From positions 310,001 through 374,000 of the forward strand of contig NZ_JABBGG010000004.1 of the NCBI RefSeq assembly GCF_012927275.1: a DNA stretch of 64,000 nucleotides, read 5' to 3'. The DNA comes from Massilia polaris (GTDB lineage: Bacteria; Pseudomonadota; Gammaproteobacteria; Burkholderiales; Burkholderiaceae_D). A program made the position numbers and the translations under genes. The notes under the pieces are model-generated. The model searched no databases. It saw only the letters and a program-made list of their open reading frames with translations, and was not told where the DNA came from. Shown here in pieces: positions 1 to 9,322 of the stretch (position 1 is its first letter; every line of letters starts with the position of its first letter).

Positions 1-825
1 AGAACGCGCTGCGCCTGCTTCGCGAGGTCGATTTCAATGAACGCCTTGCGGTCGTCGGCGTGGTTCACGACCATCGTCAGGCGGTGCTGGTCGCCCGACA
101 CCAGGTTGCAGGCGCGCAGGCGCTTGCAGCGGGTCGCCTCGATCCACGTATCGCCTGCCTTGCGCGAGACGACCTGGTTGTACTGGTCGTCGAGCGTGCG
201 GGTGAAGGCAAGCTGGCCGGCGCCGTCCAGCAGGAACTCCTCAAGCTGGCGTCCTTCGTACAGCAGTTCGCGGGTTCCGTCGGCATTGAGGCGCGAGAGG
301 CGGTAGATCTTCGCGGCGCGGTCGAATTCCTCGACCAGTGCTGCGCGTGGACGTGCCGTGTCCACTGCCACGAACTGCTGCGCGAGCTTGCGGTCGAAGG
401 ATGCGATCTTGCTTCCTGAACCACCGTCGACCGGCAGCACGGACAGGCCGTCGCCGCTGTCGATGAACAGCGCCTTGCTGTCGCTCGCCCAGTGCACTTC
501 CTGGCGGCCGGTCGACGTCAGCAGCCGCTTCTTCTCCAATGTCCGCGTATTCATCAGGTTCAGGTGCAGCGACTGGCCGTCGATCTCGACGAAGCTGACG
601 AAGGCGCCATCGGGCGACAGCTTGACGTCGCGCAGCCGCGAGCGGCGGCTGAAGTCGTCGTCTCCGATGAAGGGGGCTGCGGGCAGCGCGGCGTTGCGGG
701 CGATCGCTTCCTTGAGCGAGCGCGTTTCCGCCACTGGTGCGGCATGAGCGAACGATGCCGCGGCAAGGCAGGCTATAACGATGGCGCGAACGGGTCCTGC
801 CCGTTCAATCTGACGGGAAAACATG
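1..825 (-). CDS. S9-family (prolyl oligopeptidase-like) peptidase, N-terminal part
   Basis: Open reading frame entering from beyond the left edge; about 275 codons are visible. The start at 825 gives MFSRQIERAGP followed by a hydrophobic stretch ending in an AHA-type cleavage site, so the product is probably exported. The next segment (LRDVKLSPDGAFVSFVEIDG, then HWASDSKALFIDSGDG) has the repeating pattern of the beta-propeller that precedes the alpha/beta-hydrolase domain in S9 peptidases. The catalytic domain, if present, lies outside the window, so activity cannot be judged. It is the last gene of a minus-strand run, 37 bp after an ABC permease. The family call rests on the propeller pattern only. 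Confidence 0.6.
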
Positions 826-862
826 GTGACTCCTTTTTGTTATGGTTGGCTGTCTGGCTGGA

Positions 863-2716
863 TCAGGCTGCGGCGGCCGCAGCCTGCGGTGCTTCGTTCG
901 CTTTTGGCTGAGGCGGCCGCGCATGCAGCACCATCAGGCAAAGCAGGGATGGGGGACCGAGCAGGATGCAGCTGGCGATCCATGCGGCCTTGCCAAATGG
1001 CGTCACCCTTGACCGGCGCAGCCAGAACCAGGCGCCGCCGGCGGACAGCAGCGACAACGCTGCCGCCGCAATCCATATGGAAGGAGGACGTGGATACCGC
1101 AGCTCGATCGCGGCGTCGCTGTCGCCTCGGTCGAGGATATGGCCCTCGTCAAGGAGTGCGTCGGGCAGCGCGTGCACCGCATGCAGTACCGGCGAGATCA
1201 GCCATGCGTGATGTTCGAACACCGGGGCGAAGTCGTGTGCCAGCTGGCGTTTCGCCACAACGCTTGCGCGTCCCGCCGCGTCGACCAGCATAATCGTCTG
1301 GGCCGATTCTCCGGCGCCCTGGATCATCGCGCGGCCGAAGCTGAACGAGACCAGCGAGCCATCGAGCAGGCCGGCGATGTCGATGCGATCGAGGTCGCTG
1401 AATGGGCCGGGCAGGGGAGCGCTGTACGCCTCCTTCAGCATCCCTTTATCGTCGTCGTCCGGACGCTGGTAGGCGATCAGGCGGTGATTGGTAATTACGT
1501 AGAGGCGCTCGCCAACGAGCTTCGGTGTGCGCGCCAGCGTCTCCGGCGCGCGCAGGGCGATGAGCGGGCGCACGGCGCCGCTGTCGCTGTCGAATGCGTA
1601 CAGGTCCTGCGGCGTGAGGATGTATCCCTCCTCCGGCAGGATTGGCACGGCAGGAAACGGCTGCATGTCGCCGATGCCGTGCAGTCCCAGCGTGCCGCTC
1701 ACCTGCGAGGTGAACGTGTCGCGGCCATGGAAGCGCATGGTGTCGTGGCTGAAGGTCCATTCGACGTGGCGTCCGGCGTCCTCCCATTGCAGCGTGTCGA
1801 GATTGCTGGCCTGGTGGCGCACCGGGAACTTCGATCCGGATGGCTCGAAGTTGGCGACGTCGAGCAGCGGAACCTGGCGGCGCCATTGCGGCGCACGCGG
1901 GTCGGTCGAGTGCGCGAGCCCGGCCAGCAGCAGGTCGCGGCCTTCGGCGCGGGTCGACTCGGTAAAGCCGCCGGCCGGTGGCGTCGGCATATTGAGCGGA
2001 TGCGTGCCGAGACCGATCTGGACGTTTTGGTACATCACCGAGCCGCCCCACAGCAGCACGAAATAGAAGCCGAACATCAGCGGCACGGCGGTCGCCGCCG
2101 CCATCGCGGGATTGGCAGGTGGCGCCATGCGGTCAGGCTTGAAGGCGCCCGATGCGGTGAAGGCAAGCAGCGCGACGCACAGTGCGCCCGCCAGCAGCAT
2201 GACGAATCCGGATGCGAGGTGGGCCATCAGCAGGAAGGGCACCAGCAGGATGACGATCGCGCTGCGGCTGCGGTTGAGGATGACGTAGCTGCCGGCGAGC
2301 CATGCGCTCAGCGTCAGGATCACCAGGTGCAGTACCAGTACGTAGTGGCGCGCGTCGACCGTCCGGGCGCTCAGCACGTCGTTGCCGAGGACCGCCAGCA
2401 GCGCCGGAAGCCCGACGGCAAACACGATCAGCGCGAATGCCGCCAGGCCGATGGCGCCGAAGATCGCGCGCGGCGCCAGCGGGCGGTGCAGCAGCCATAT
2501 CCAGCGCCCCGGCTGGCGGTAGCTGCCGAACTGGTACAGCGCGAACGCCAGCCCGGCCAGCATGTAGGCCGCGAGCGCCAGCATGTGCAGCTCCCAGCGG
2601 CTTTGCAGCAGGTCGGTCATGCGGTGGACGAACAGCTGCAGCAGCAGGTGAACGCCGGCGAAGATCAGCGCGGCGTTCCTGAATCGCCGGCATTCGCTCA
2701 AGAAGAGGTCTTTCAT
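863..2716 (-). CDS. ABC transporter permease with large extracytoplasmic domain
   Basis: 617 residues counted from the ATG at 2716, which follows a GGAAG ribosome site; upstream codons in the same frame lie inside the ATPase gene and are discounted. The first ~250 residues hold about six hydrophobic segments like ABC-2-type permeases. A long soluble stretch follows (roughly 260-545) with propeller-like repeats such as EEGYILTPQDLYAFDSDSG and GERLYVITNHRLIAY. Two more membrane segments lie near the C-terminus, ending in an Ala-rich tail. It lies 10 bp after the ATPase gene, so the two form one exporter. The soluble domain is unusual for an ABC-2 permease and resembles nothing I can name. Substrate unknown. 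Confidence 0.75.
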   Translation of the reverse strand: MKDLFLSECRRFRNAALIFAGVHLLLQLFVHRMTDLLQSRWELHMLALAAYMLAGLAFALYQFGSYRQPGRWIWLLHRPLAPRAIFGAIGLAAFALIVFAVGLPALLAVLGNDVLSARTVDARHYVLVLHLVILTLSAWLAGSYVILNRSRSAIVILLVPFLLMAHLASGFVMLLAGALCVALLAFTASGAFKPDRMAPPANPAMAAATAVPLMFGFYFVLLWGGSVMYQNVQIGLGTHPLNMPTPPAGGFTESTRAEGRDLLLAGLAHSTDPRAPQWRRQVPLLDVANFEPSGSKFPVRHQASNLDTLQWEDAGRHVEWTFSHDTMRFHGRDTFTSQVSGTLGLHGIGDMQPFPAVPILPEEGYILTPQDLYAFDSDSGAVRPLIALRAPETLARTPKLVGERLYVITNHRLIAYQRPDDDDKGMLKEAYSAPLPGPFSDLDRIDIAGLLDGSLVSFSFGRAMIQGAGESAQTIMLVDAAGRASVVAKRQLAHDFAPVFEHHAWLISPVLHAVHALPDALLDEGHILDRGDSDAAIELRYPRPPSIWIAAAALSLLSAGGAWFWLRRSRVTPFGKAAWIASCILLGPPSLLCLMVLHARPPQPKANEAPQAAAAAA

Positions 2717-2726
2717 GATTCTTCCT

Positions 2727-3644
2727 TCAGGCTGCGAGTTGGACCGGCGCGTTCGACACATGGCCGCGCGACAGGAAGCTGTTGACGGCGCGGTCCAGGC
2801 TGACCGGCATGCTGTGCACGCTGCGCGCGCCCAGCAGGCGCAGGCGCGCACCGAAGTCTTCGTCCTGGTCGAACACGACGAAGTGGGTCAGGCCCTCGAG
2901 CCGCTGGATTTGCAGCACGCCGGGGAGGTGGCTGGTGTCGGGATCGCGGAACGGGAATTCGGCGACCCACAGCTGCACCTGTTCGCAGAATTCGAACGGC
3001 GCCGACATGTGGCGCAGCGTTCCGCGCTCGAGGATGATCAGGTTGTCGGCGACGCGCTCGATCTCTTCCATCTGGTGCGAGCAGTAGATGATGGTCGAGC
3101 CGTCTCCCACGCTGGTGAACATCAGCGCTTCGAGGAAGGCGCGCTTGGCGACGACGTCGAGGCCGAGGGTCGGTTCGTCGAGTATCAGCAGGTCCGGGCT
3201 TTGCGCGAGCGCCAGCGCCAGGTTGACGCCGGCGCGCTCGCCGCGCGAGAGCTGGGCGATCTTCTGCTCGGGCAGCACGTTGAAGTGGCGTAGCACCTCG
3301 CCGTGGCGCTGCTGGTTCCATTGCGGGTACTGGCGGCGCTGCATCGCGGTCACTTCATCGACGCGCATCCAGCCGGGCAGGGTGTGCTCTTCGTTGACGA
3401 AGCCGATGCGGCCGCGCAGCGCGTGCGGCAGCTGCGTGCTGTCGTGGCCGAGGATGCGCGCGGCGCCCGAATCGGGGGTCTCGAAACCGAGCAGCACGCG
3501 GAACAGCGTCGACTTGCCCGCGCCATTGGCCCCGACGATGGCGTGGGTGCCGCCGCGCGGGATATTCAGCGTCAGGTTGTCGAGCGCCATCTTGCGCTGG
3601 TACTGGAGGCATAGCTGACCGGCCTCGATTACGAAATCGCTCAT
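2727..3644 (-). CDS. ABC transporter ATP-binding protein
   Basis: 305 residues from the second of two nearby in-frame ATGs; GAGGA lies 6 nt before the ATG at 3644 but directly abuts the one at 3650, so 3644 is preferred. Walker A is GANGAGKST (near residue 40), the signature loop is LSRGE instead of LSGGQ, and Walker B is LLILDEPTLGLD, followed by an H-loop (IIYCSHQ). The last ~90 residues are a C-terminal extension of unknown role. It sits between a GntR regulator and the permease; this regulator-ATPase-permease order is typical of YtrA-regulated exporters. It should drive ATP-dependent export by the neighbouring permease; the substrate cannot be read from sequence. Confidence 0.88.
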   Translation of the reverse strand: MSDFVIEAGQLCLQYQRKMALDNLTLNIPRGGTHAIVGANGAGKSTLFRVLLGFETPDSGAARILGHDSTQLPHALRGRIGFVNEEHTLPGWMRVDEVTAMQRRQYPQWNQQRHGEVLRHFNVLPEQKIAQLSRGERAGVNLALALAQSPDLLILDEPTLGLDVVAKRAFLEALMFTSVGDGSTIIYCSHQMEEIERVADNLIILERGTLRHMSAPFEFCEQVQLWVAEFPFRDPDTSHLPGVLQIQRLEGLTHFVVFDQDEDFGARLRLLGARSVHSMPVSLDRAVNSFLSRGHVSNAPVQLAA

Positions 3645-3653
3645 CGTCATTCC

Positions 3654-4064
3654 TCAGGCGGTTTTTTTGGGAAAGCACTGCTCGAGTTCGCCCGCCACCC
3701 TGTCCACGATCGCGCCGGCGGGATATCCCAGGCCGACCACGTCGCCGACGAAGCGCTGCACGGCGTCGTCGAGACGGCGGTTGCGTTCTTCATCGGACAG
3801 GCGCTGGCGCGGGATGGCGACAAACACACCGAGGCCGGCGCGCGAGTCGAGCCAGCCTTCGGCCGTCAGTTCGCTGTAGGCCTTGGCGACGGTGTTCGGG
3901 TTGACGGTGAGTTGCTGCGCCAGGCCGCGCACGCTGGGCAGCGCGGCGCCGACCTCGAGTTCACCGCTGGCGATCATGCGCCGTACGCCATCGACGATCT
4001 GGCGGTTGATCGGGCGTGGGTCGCCAGTGGCGATTTGAAGCATCAGGGCGGCGCGGCGGGTCAT
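3654..4064 (-). CDS. GntR-family transcriptional regulator, YtrA-like
   Basis: 136 residues: an N-terminal winged helix (PINRQIVDGVRRMIASGEL, then LPSVRGLAQQLTVNPNTVAKAY) followed by a short ~50-residue helical tail. The lack of a large ligand-binding domain marks the YtrA subfamily, whose members usually repress their own operon together with a neighbouring ABC transporter. The stop codon lies 9 bp before the ATPase start, so the genes are cotranscribed. A 9-bp palindrome 14 bp upstream of the start is the obvious autoregulatory site. The ATG at 4064 has AGGA 9 nt upstream; the second ATG at 4043 is also possible. Confidence 0.88.
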   Translation of the reverse strand: MTRRAALMLQIATGDPRPINRQIVDGVRRMIASGELEVGAALPSVRGLAQQLTVNPNTVAKAYSELTAEGWLDSRAGLGVFVAIPRQRLSDEERNRRLDDAVQRFVGDVVGLGYPAGAIVDRVAGELEQCFPKKTA

Positions 4065-4078
4065 GGTGGGGTGTCCTA

Positions 4079-4105
4079 TACTGTACTATTACGGTTAGTA
4101 CAGTA
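4079..4105. promoter_or_regulatory. Palindromic operator of the GntR/ABC operon
   Basis: A perfect inverted repeat, TACTGTACT - 9 nt - AGTACAGTA, lies 14 bp upstream of the GntR start codon. The position and symmetry fit autorepression by the adjacent YtrA-like regulator. The palindrome is read directly; the assignment to this regulator is inferred. Confidence 0.7.
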
Positions 4106-4164
4106 GCATCGCGTTTATCGACGGTCAACATATTTTTTGGGGTTTGGACGTATGCGAGCGCGGA

Positions 4165-4198
4165 CTCAGCATGGATTCCCGCCTCCGCGGGAGCGACG
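4165..4198. repeat. Single REP-like palindromic unit
   Basis: CTCAGCATGGATTCCCGCC followed by TCCGCGGGAGCGACG matches, with a few changes, one arm of the paired element between aceE and aceF (22908-22940). It folds as a GC-rich hairpin and lies in the intergenic space upstream of the GntR operon. Confidence 0.6.
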
Positions 4199-4216
4199 TT
4201 TTTAGGCCAACTAATA

Positions 4217-4255
4217 CAAAAAAGCCTGCAAGGCATAACCTTGCAGGCTTTTTTT
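4217..4255 (-). terminator. Bidirectional rho-independent terminator after groL
   Basis: A 10-bp perfect stem (GCCTGCAAGG / CCTTGCAGGC, loop CATAA) has a T-run on the plus strand at 4249-4255 and an A-run at 4218-4223 that serves as T-run on the minus strand. It lies 46 bp past the groL stop codon and should end the groESL transcript. Confidence 0.88.
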
Positions 4256-4300
4256 CTGCTGGGAGCAGGGCACCTGAAGCAAGCGCCCAAGTCCGGCTAA

Positions 4301-5980
<1,680 letters not shown>

Positions 5981-5998
5981 TCAAACGGTGCGGGCTGA

Positions 5999-6289
5999 TT
6001 ACTTGACCAGCACGGCCATGATGTCTTCTTCGCGCATCACGAGCAGTTCTTCGCCGTCAACTTTGACGGTCTGGCCCGAGTATTTGCCGAACAGGACGCG
6101 GTCGCCGACTTTGACTTCCAGCGGACGCACATTGCCGTTTTCCTGCACTTTGCCATTGCCGACGGCGAGGATCTCGCCTTGGTCCGGCTTTTCTGCGGCT
6201 GCATCAGGGATGATCAGGCCGGACGCAGTTTTGGTTTCCTGGTCGAGACGCTTGACGATGACGCGATCGTGCAAAGGGCGAAGGTTCAT
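5999..6289 (-). CDS. groS: Co-chaperonin GroES
   Basis: 96 residues from the ATG at 6289, which has AAGGAG 6 nt upstream and gives the canonical [14 protein letters not shown] start; seven extra in-frame codons upstream are not part of the protein. The mobile loop ([20 protein letters not shown]) and the C-terminal EEDIMAVL are typical. GroES caps the GroEL chamber. It is the first gene of the operon, about 110 bp downstream of a CIRCE element. Confidence 0.97.
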   Translation of the reverse strand: MNLRPLHDRVIVKRLDQETKTASGLIIPDAAAEKPDQGEILAVGNGKVQENGNVRPLEVKVGDRVLFGKYSGQTVKVDGEELLVMREEDIMAVLVK

Positions 6290-6400
6290 GCATAACTCCT
6301 TAGTTATCAATGGTTTGACTTGCTATCGGCAGAAGCTGCGCTGGGCTGCTTCCTGTCGTAAATGTGCCGTTCCAGTGACTGCAACGGCCAGAAAGAGTTG

Positions 6401-6427
6401 TTAGCACTCTCTACTAACGAGTGCTAA
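6401..6427. promoter_or_regulatory. CIRCE element (HrcA operator)
   Basis: TTAGCACTC - 9 nt - GAGTGCTAA is a perfect match to the CIRCE consensus bound by the heat-shock repressor HrcA. Its upstream edge touches the -10 box of the groESL promoter, so a bound repressor would cover the transcription start. Confidence 0.96.
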
Positions 6428-6455
6428 TTATAGGGACGGTCATGGTGGTTTTCAA
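6427..6455 (-). promoter_or_regulatory. Sigma-70 promoter of groESL
   Basis: On the minus strand TTGAAA (6450-6455) and a perfect TATAAT (6427-6432) are 17 bp apart. The -10 box abuts the CIRCE palindrome, giving a vegetative promoter repressed by HrcA. Confidence 0.88.
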
Positions 6456-6569
6456 GGCGCTAAGGTATTTATTTAACTGAAAGACTTGAGTTTGCGCAAA
6501 TGCGGCACCGCTGCATCGCCTGTTGCCGTACAGATTGGATGAATAAACGGCGCTAACGTACTGAATCGG

Positions 6570-6599
6570 TTGACGGAAATTCCCCGACACCCCTATAGT
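6570..6599 (+). promoter_or_regulatory. Promoter abutting the ZapB-like gene
   Basis: TTGACG (6570-6575) and TATAGT (6594-6599) are 18 bp apart. Transcription from this -10 would begin about 7 nt further on, at the ATG at 6606, so the mRNA would be leaderless. There is no Shine-Dalgarno sequence in front of that ATG. Confidence 0.6.
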
Positions 6600-6605
6600 T
6601 ATGGG

Positions 6606-6839
6606 ATGATTTCCGAATTCCAAGAACTTTCCGACAAAATCGACCGGCTTGCCGAGATGACGATGTCGCTCCGCCGCGAGAATGCCGCCTTGCGCCAGTC
6701 CAACACGCTGCTCGGCCGTGAAAACGAAGCCTTCATGGAGCGCCTGTCCGAAGCCCAGCGCCGGGTCGAGGCCCTGCTGGCCCAGCTGCCTGCGGCTGAT
6801 GCCGCCGACGACGCAACCACCCAGGAGGCCGCGCAATGA
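6606..6839 (+). CDS. Small coiled-coil protein, TIGR02449/ZapB-like
   Basis: 77 residues from the ATG at 6606. Most of it is a heptad-patterned coiled coil (LSDKIDRLAEMTMSLRRENA, then LLGRENEAFMERLSEAQRRV) followed by an Ala/Asp-rich tail. It overlaps zapA by 4 bp (ATGA), so translation is probably coupled. Small coiled-coil proteins encoded before zapA are thought to act like ZapB at the division septum; this role is inferred from context. The 12-codon longer frame from 6570 would start inside the -35 box and is rejected. Confidence 0.75.
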   Translation: MISEFQELSDKIDRLAEMTMSLRRENAALRQSNTLLGRENEAFMERLSEAQRRVEALLAQLPAADAADDATTQEAAQ

Positions 6840-7150
6840 TCCATCTCGACGTCACCATCATGGGCACCCCGTACCGCCTGGTATGCAAGGAAGGCGAGCA
6901 GGCCACGCTGAGGGAAGCGGTGGCCTACCTCGACGCCAAGATGACCTCGCTGCGCGACTCGGGCAAGGTGAAAGGCAACGACCGCATCGCCGTCATGGCC
7001 GCGATCAGTGTCGCCGCCGAATTCCTGTCGGTGAAATCGCCGCAAGGAGGCCCGCTTTCGGACATGTCGATCCTGGAAGTCAAGCAGAAACTGAGCGCGA
7101 TGCACACAGTGTTAGACAGCGCCCTCACGCCGCAGGAAAATCTGTTTTAA
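6836..7150 (+). CDS. zapA: Cell division protein ZapA
   Basis: 104 residues, usual for ZapA. The N-terminal domain (IHLDVTIMGTPYRLVCKEGE) and LREAVAYLDAKM match the family, followed by a long helical region ending in QENLF. ZapA bundles FtsZ filaments at the division ring. The start overlaps the stop of the ZapB-like gene, and 6S RNA follows immediately, the same linkage as zapA-ssrS in many proteobacteria. Confidence 0.93.
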   Translation: MIHLDVTIMGTPYRLVCKEGEQATLREAVAYLDAKMTSLRDSGKVKGNDRIAVMAAISVAAEFLSVKSPQGGPLSDMSILEVKQKLSAMHTVLDSALTPQENLF

Positions 7151-7164
7151 GAGCCCAAATTCGT

Positions 7165-7192
7165 TTGACACGGCGACGCATCGGAGTAAACT
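7165..7192 (+). promoter_or_regulatory. Promoter of 6S RNA
   Basis: TTGACA (7165-7170), a 16-bp gap and TAAACT (7187-7192), placing the start near 7199-7200, where the 6S RNA sequence begins. Confidence 0.65.
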
Positions 7193-7199
7193 CCGTTCC

Positions 7200-7376
7200 A
7201 CCCTGCGGTGTTCGCGATTGCCATATATTCCTTGAACCATTTATGTGCATCGGTTGCGGAATTTTGTTCGATGGGCGTGAGCGTCGCTAGTCCGACGAAC
7301 CCGAAATTGAACTAACTGTGACCACCTTGAACCATCAGGTTCGGGATGCCGGCAAAAACGGCACAGGCGGGGCTCT
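7200..7376 (+). ncRNA. ssrS: 6S RNA
   Basis: About 177 nt between zapA and the EVE gene. The 5' part has CCTGCGGTGTTCGCGATTGCC and the 3' part ACCACCTTGAACCATCAGG followed by TTCGGGATGCC and CACAGGCGG, which correspond to the conserved closing stem and the C(A)CCTTGAACC block of proteobacterial 6S RNAs. Ends can pair to close the molecule. 6S RNA binds the sigma-70 holoenzyme as a promoter mimic during stationary phase. Ends are estimated from the promoter and the closing stem, so they are uncertain by some nucleotides. Confidence 0.88.
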
Positions 7377-7387
7377 TATTCCAGAAG

Positions 7388-7423
7388 CGGTTGCAAGCAT
7401 TCGGTGCGCAACCGTTTTTTTTT
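7388..7423 (+). terminator. Rho-independent terminator downstream of 6S RNA
   Basis: CGGTTGC ... GCAACCG stem (7388-7394 / 7408-7414) followed by nine T residues. It probably ends the primary 6S transcript about 40 nt past the mature 3' end. Confidence 0.8.
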
Positions 7424-7458
7424 ATGGGCGCGCGATTAAGAATTGATGGAGTGTGGAG

Positions 7459-7926
7459 ATGGCGTATTGGTTGATGAAATCGGAGCCGGACGAAGTCAGT
7501 TTCGCTGACGTACTGGCGGCGCCGCAGAAAACGGTGGCGTGGTTCGGCGTGCGCAATTACCAGGCGCGTAATTTCATGCGCGACCAGATGAAGGCCGGCG
7601 ACGGCGTGCTGTTCTATCACTCCAGCTGCGCGGTGCCGGGTGTGGCCGGGATTGCGGAAGTGGTCAGCGGACCGTATCCGGACGCCTCGCAGTTCGACAA
7701 GAAAAGCCATTATTTCGATCCGAAAGCGACGCTTGAACAGCCGCGCTGGATTTCGGTCGACGTCAAGGCGGTGGAAGAGGGCAGCTATCTGCCGCTGTCG
7801 GAAATGCGCAGCATGCCGGCGCTGGAGGATATGGTTTTGCTGCAGAAGGGGAGCCGGCTGTCGATTACGCCGGTGACCGTGCCGCAATGGAAAACGGTGC
7901 TCAAGCGCCTGCGGGCGGGCAGCTGA
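7459..7926 (+). CDS. EVE domain-containing protein
   Basis: 155 residues from the ATG at 7459, 7 nt after GGAG. The whole protein is one EVE domain: YWLMKSEPDEVSF at the N-terminus, WFGVRNYQARNFM, then GDGVLFYHSS and GVAGIAEVVSGPYPD. EVE domains are related to PUA/YTH folds and are thought to recognise modified bases in nucleic acid. It follows 6S RNA, as in many betaproteobacteria, and overlaps the next gene by one base (TGATG). The exact ligand is not evident. Confidence 0.9.
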   Translation: MAYWLMKSEPDEVSFADVLAAPQKTVAWFGVRNYQARNFMRDQMKAGDGVLFYHSSCAVPGVAGIAEVVSGPYPDASQFDKKSHYFDPKATLEQPRWISVDVKAVEEGSYLPLSEMRSMPALEDMVLLQKGSRLSITPVTVPQWKTVLKRLRAGS

Positions 7927-8729
7927 TGGATTGGAGTTTAGTCGGCATACTGCTCATCATGGGGACCGCGGGCGGCTTTGCAGCGGGCCTGCTTGGAATT
8001 GGCGGCGGCATGGTGCTGGTGCCGTTTATTACGATGATCTTTACGGCGCGAGGCTTTCCGCCGGAGCTGGTCGTGCACATGGCGATTGCCACGTCGCTGG
8101 CGACCATCATGTTCACATCGCTGTCATCGGTGCGCGCGCATCACAAGCATGGTGCGGTGCTGTGGCCCGTGGTTCGCATGCTTGCGCCCGGGATTCTGAT
8201 CGGATCGTGGATCGGGCCGTGGATCGGCAAGCAGCTCGATGCATCCGCGCTGGCGCTGGTGTTCGCGCTGTTTGTCGCTTTCTCCGCGACCCAGATGCTG
8301 GTGGATAAGAAACCGCAAGCCTCGCGCGATTTACCGAAGGCGCCTGGCATGTTTGCGGCGGGCGGCGTTATCGGCATCGTCGCGGGACTGGTTGGCGCGG
8401 GCGGGGGTTTTATCTCGGTGCCGTTTATGAGCTGGTGTAACGTGAAGATCCATAATGCGGTGGCTACCAGTGCGGCGCTCGGATTTCCGATTGCGTTGGC
8501 CGGCACGCTGTCGAATGTTTATTTTGGATTGGGCGAGACACGGTTGCCTGAATATTCGCTCGGGTATATTTATTTGCCGGCGCTGGTGGTGATTGCGGCG
8601 GCCAGTATGACAATGGCGCCGCTGGGTGCGCGGACCGCGCACAAAATGCCGGTCGCGAAATTGAAGCGGATATTTGCCGTGATTTTATATGCGCTTGCCG
8701 TGTATATGTTCTGGAAGGCGTTTGCGTAG
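7926..8729 (+). CDS. TauE/SafE (TSUP) family membrane permease
   Basis: 267 residues starting at the ATG that overlaps the EVE stop codon. About eight hydrophobic helices with the two internally repeated family motifs, AAGLLGIGGGMVLVPF near the N-terminus and VAGLVGAGGGFISVPF in the middle. TSUP proteins move small sulfur- or carbon-containing anions such as sulfite, sulfolactate or sulfoacetate across the inner membrane; nothing here fixes the substrate. It is likely cotranscribed with the EVE gene and convergent with the GNAT gene. Confidence 0.9.
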   Translation: MDWSLVGILLIMGTAGGFAAGLLGIGGGMVLVPFITMIFTARGFPPELVVHMAIATSLATIMFTSLSSVRAHHKHGAVLWPVVRMLAPGILIGSWIGPWIGKQLDASALALVFALFVAFSATQMLVDKKPQASRDLPKAPGMFAAGGVIGIVAGLVGAGGGFISVPFMSWCNVKIHNAVATSAALGFPIALAGTLSNVYFGLGETRLPEYSLGYIYLPALVVIAAASMTMAPLGARTAHKMPVAKLKRIFAVILYALAVYMFWKAFA

Positions 8730-8779
8730 ACGCGATGCAAATTGGCGGACGATCCGAAAGTCCCGCACCTGCGCGTTCG

Positions 8780-9316
8780 TCAGCCCAGGGACTTTGCCAT
8801 TTTGATCAGCGGGATTTCCACGCCGTTGACGTCTACGGGATTGGGCGCCACTGCCTGGTAGCCGTTTGCTTCGTACAGCGGCACGCCGCTCATCGTTGCC
8901 ATTAACCCGACCCGCGCGAAACCTTCGGCGGCTGCAGCTGTCTCACACATGGCGAGAATGATCTTCGCCACGCCTTGGCGTGCGAAGTCGGGGTGCGTGT
9001 ACATCGCCCGCACTCGCGCCGGGTCGCGCGCTGGATCGAGCAGGGCGGGGTCGCGCGCGTGCACGCTGTTGTCGCCACCGTAGAGCGTGGCGCGCTTGCT
9101 CCATCCGCCACATCCCACGATCCGCCCGTCGCATTCGACGACGAAATAGGTGCCGTCGCGCACCAACTGGGTGTCGAGGCTCATGATCGCGCGGCTGGCC
9201 TCGATCTGCGCGTCGGTCAGGAAGGATTTTTGCAGCGTTCCCACCGACGCGGAAATCAGCGCCGGCAATTCGGGCAGGTCCCTTTCTTCAGCCAGGCGGA
9301 CGGTGAATTTGGCCAT
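8780..9316 (-). CDS. GNAT-family N-acetyltransferase
   Basis: 178 residues. The acetyl-CoA binding region is visible as ARVRAMYTHPDFARQGVAKI (a variant of the Q/RxxGxG/A loop), preceded by the beta-4 strand YFVVECDGRIVGCGGW, and followed by LMATMSGVPLYEANGYQ. Transfers an acetyl group to an unknown amine. It is the third gene of the minus-strand run lysR-lgt-GNAT, 6 bp after lgt. No clue to substrate. Confidence 0.85.
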   Translation of the reverse strand: MAKFTVRLAEERDLPELPALISASVGTLQKSFLTDAQIEASRAIMSLDTQLVRDGTYFVVECDGRIVGCGGWSKRATLYGGDNSVHARDPALLDPARDPARVRAMYTHPDFARQGVAKIILAMCETAAAAEGFARVGLMATMSGVPLYEANGYQAVAPNPVDVNGVEIPLIKMAKSLG

Positions 9317-9322
9317 GGCAGG

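Noticed and set aside
1139..2785. 548-codon plus-strand frame opposite the ABC permease
   Set aside because: Arg/Gln/Val/Ala-rich translation typical of antisense frames; no motif.
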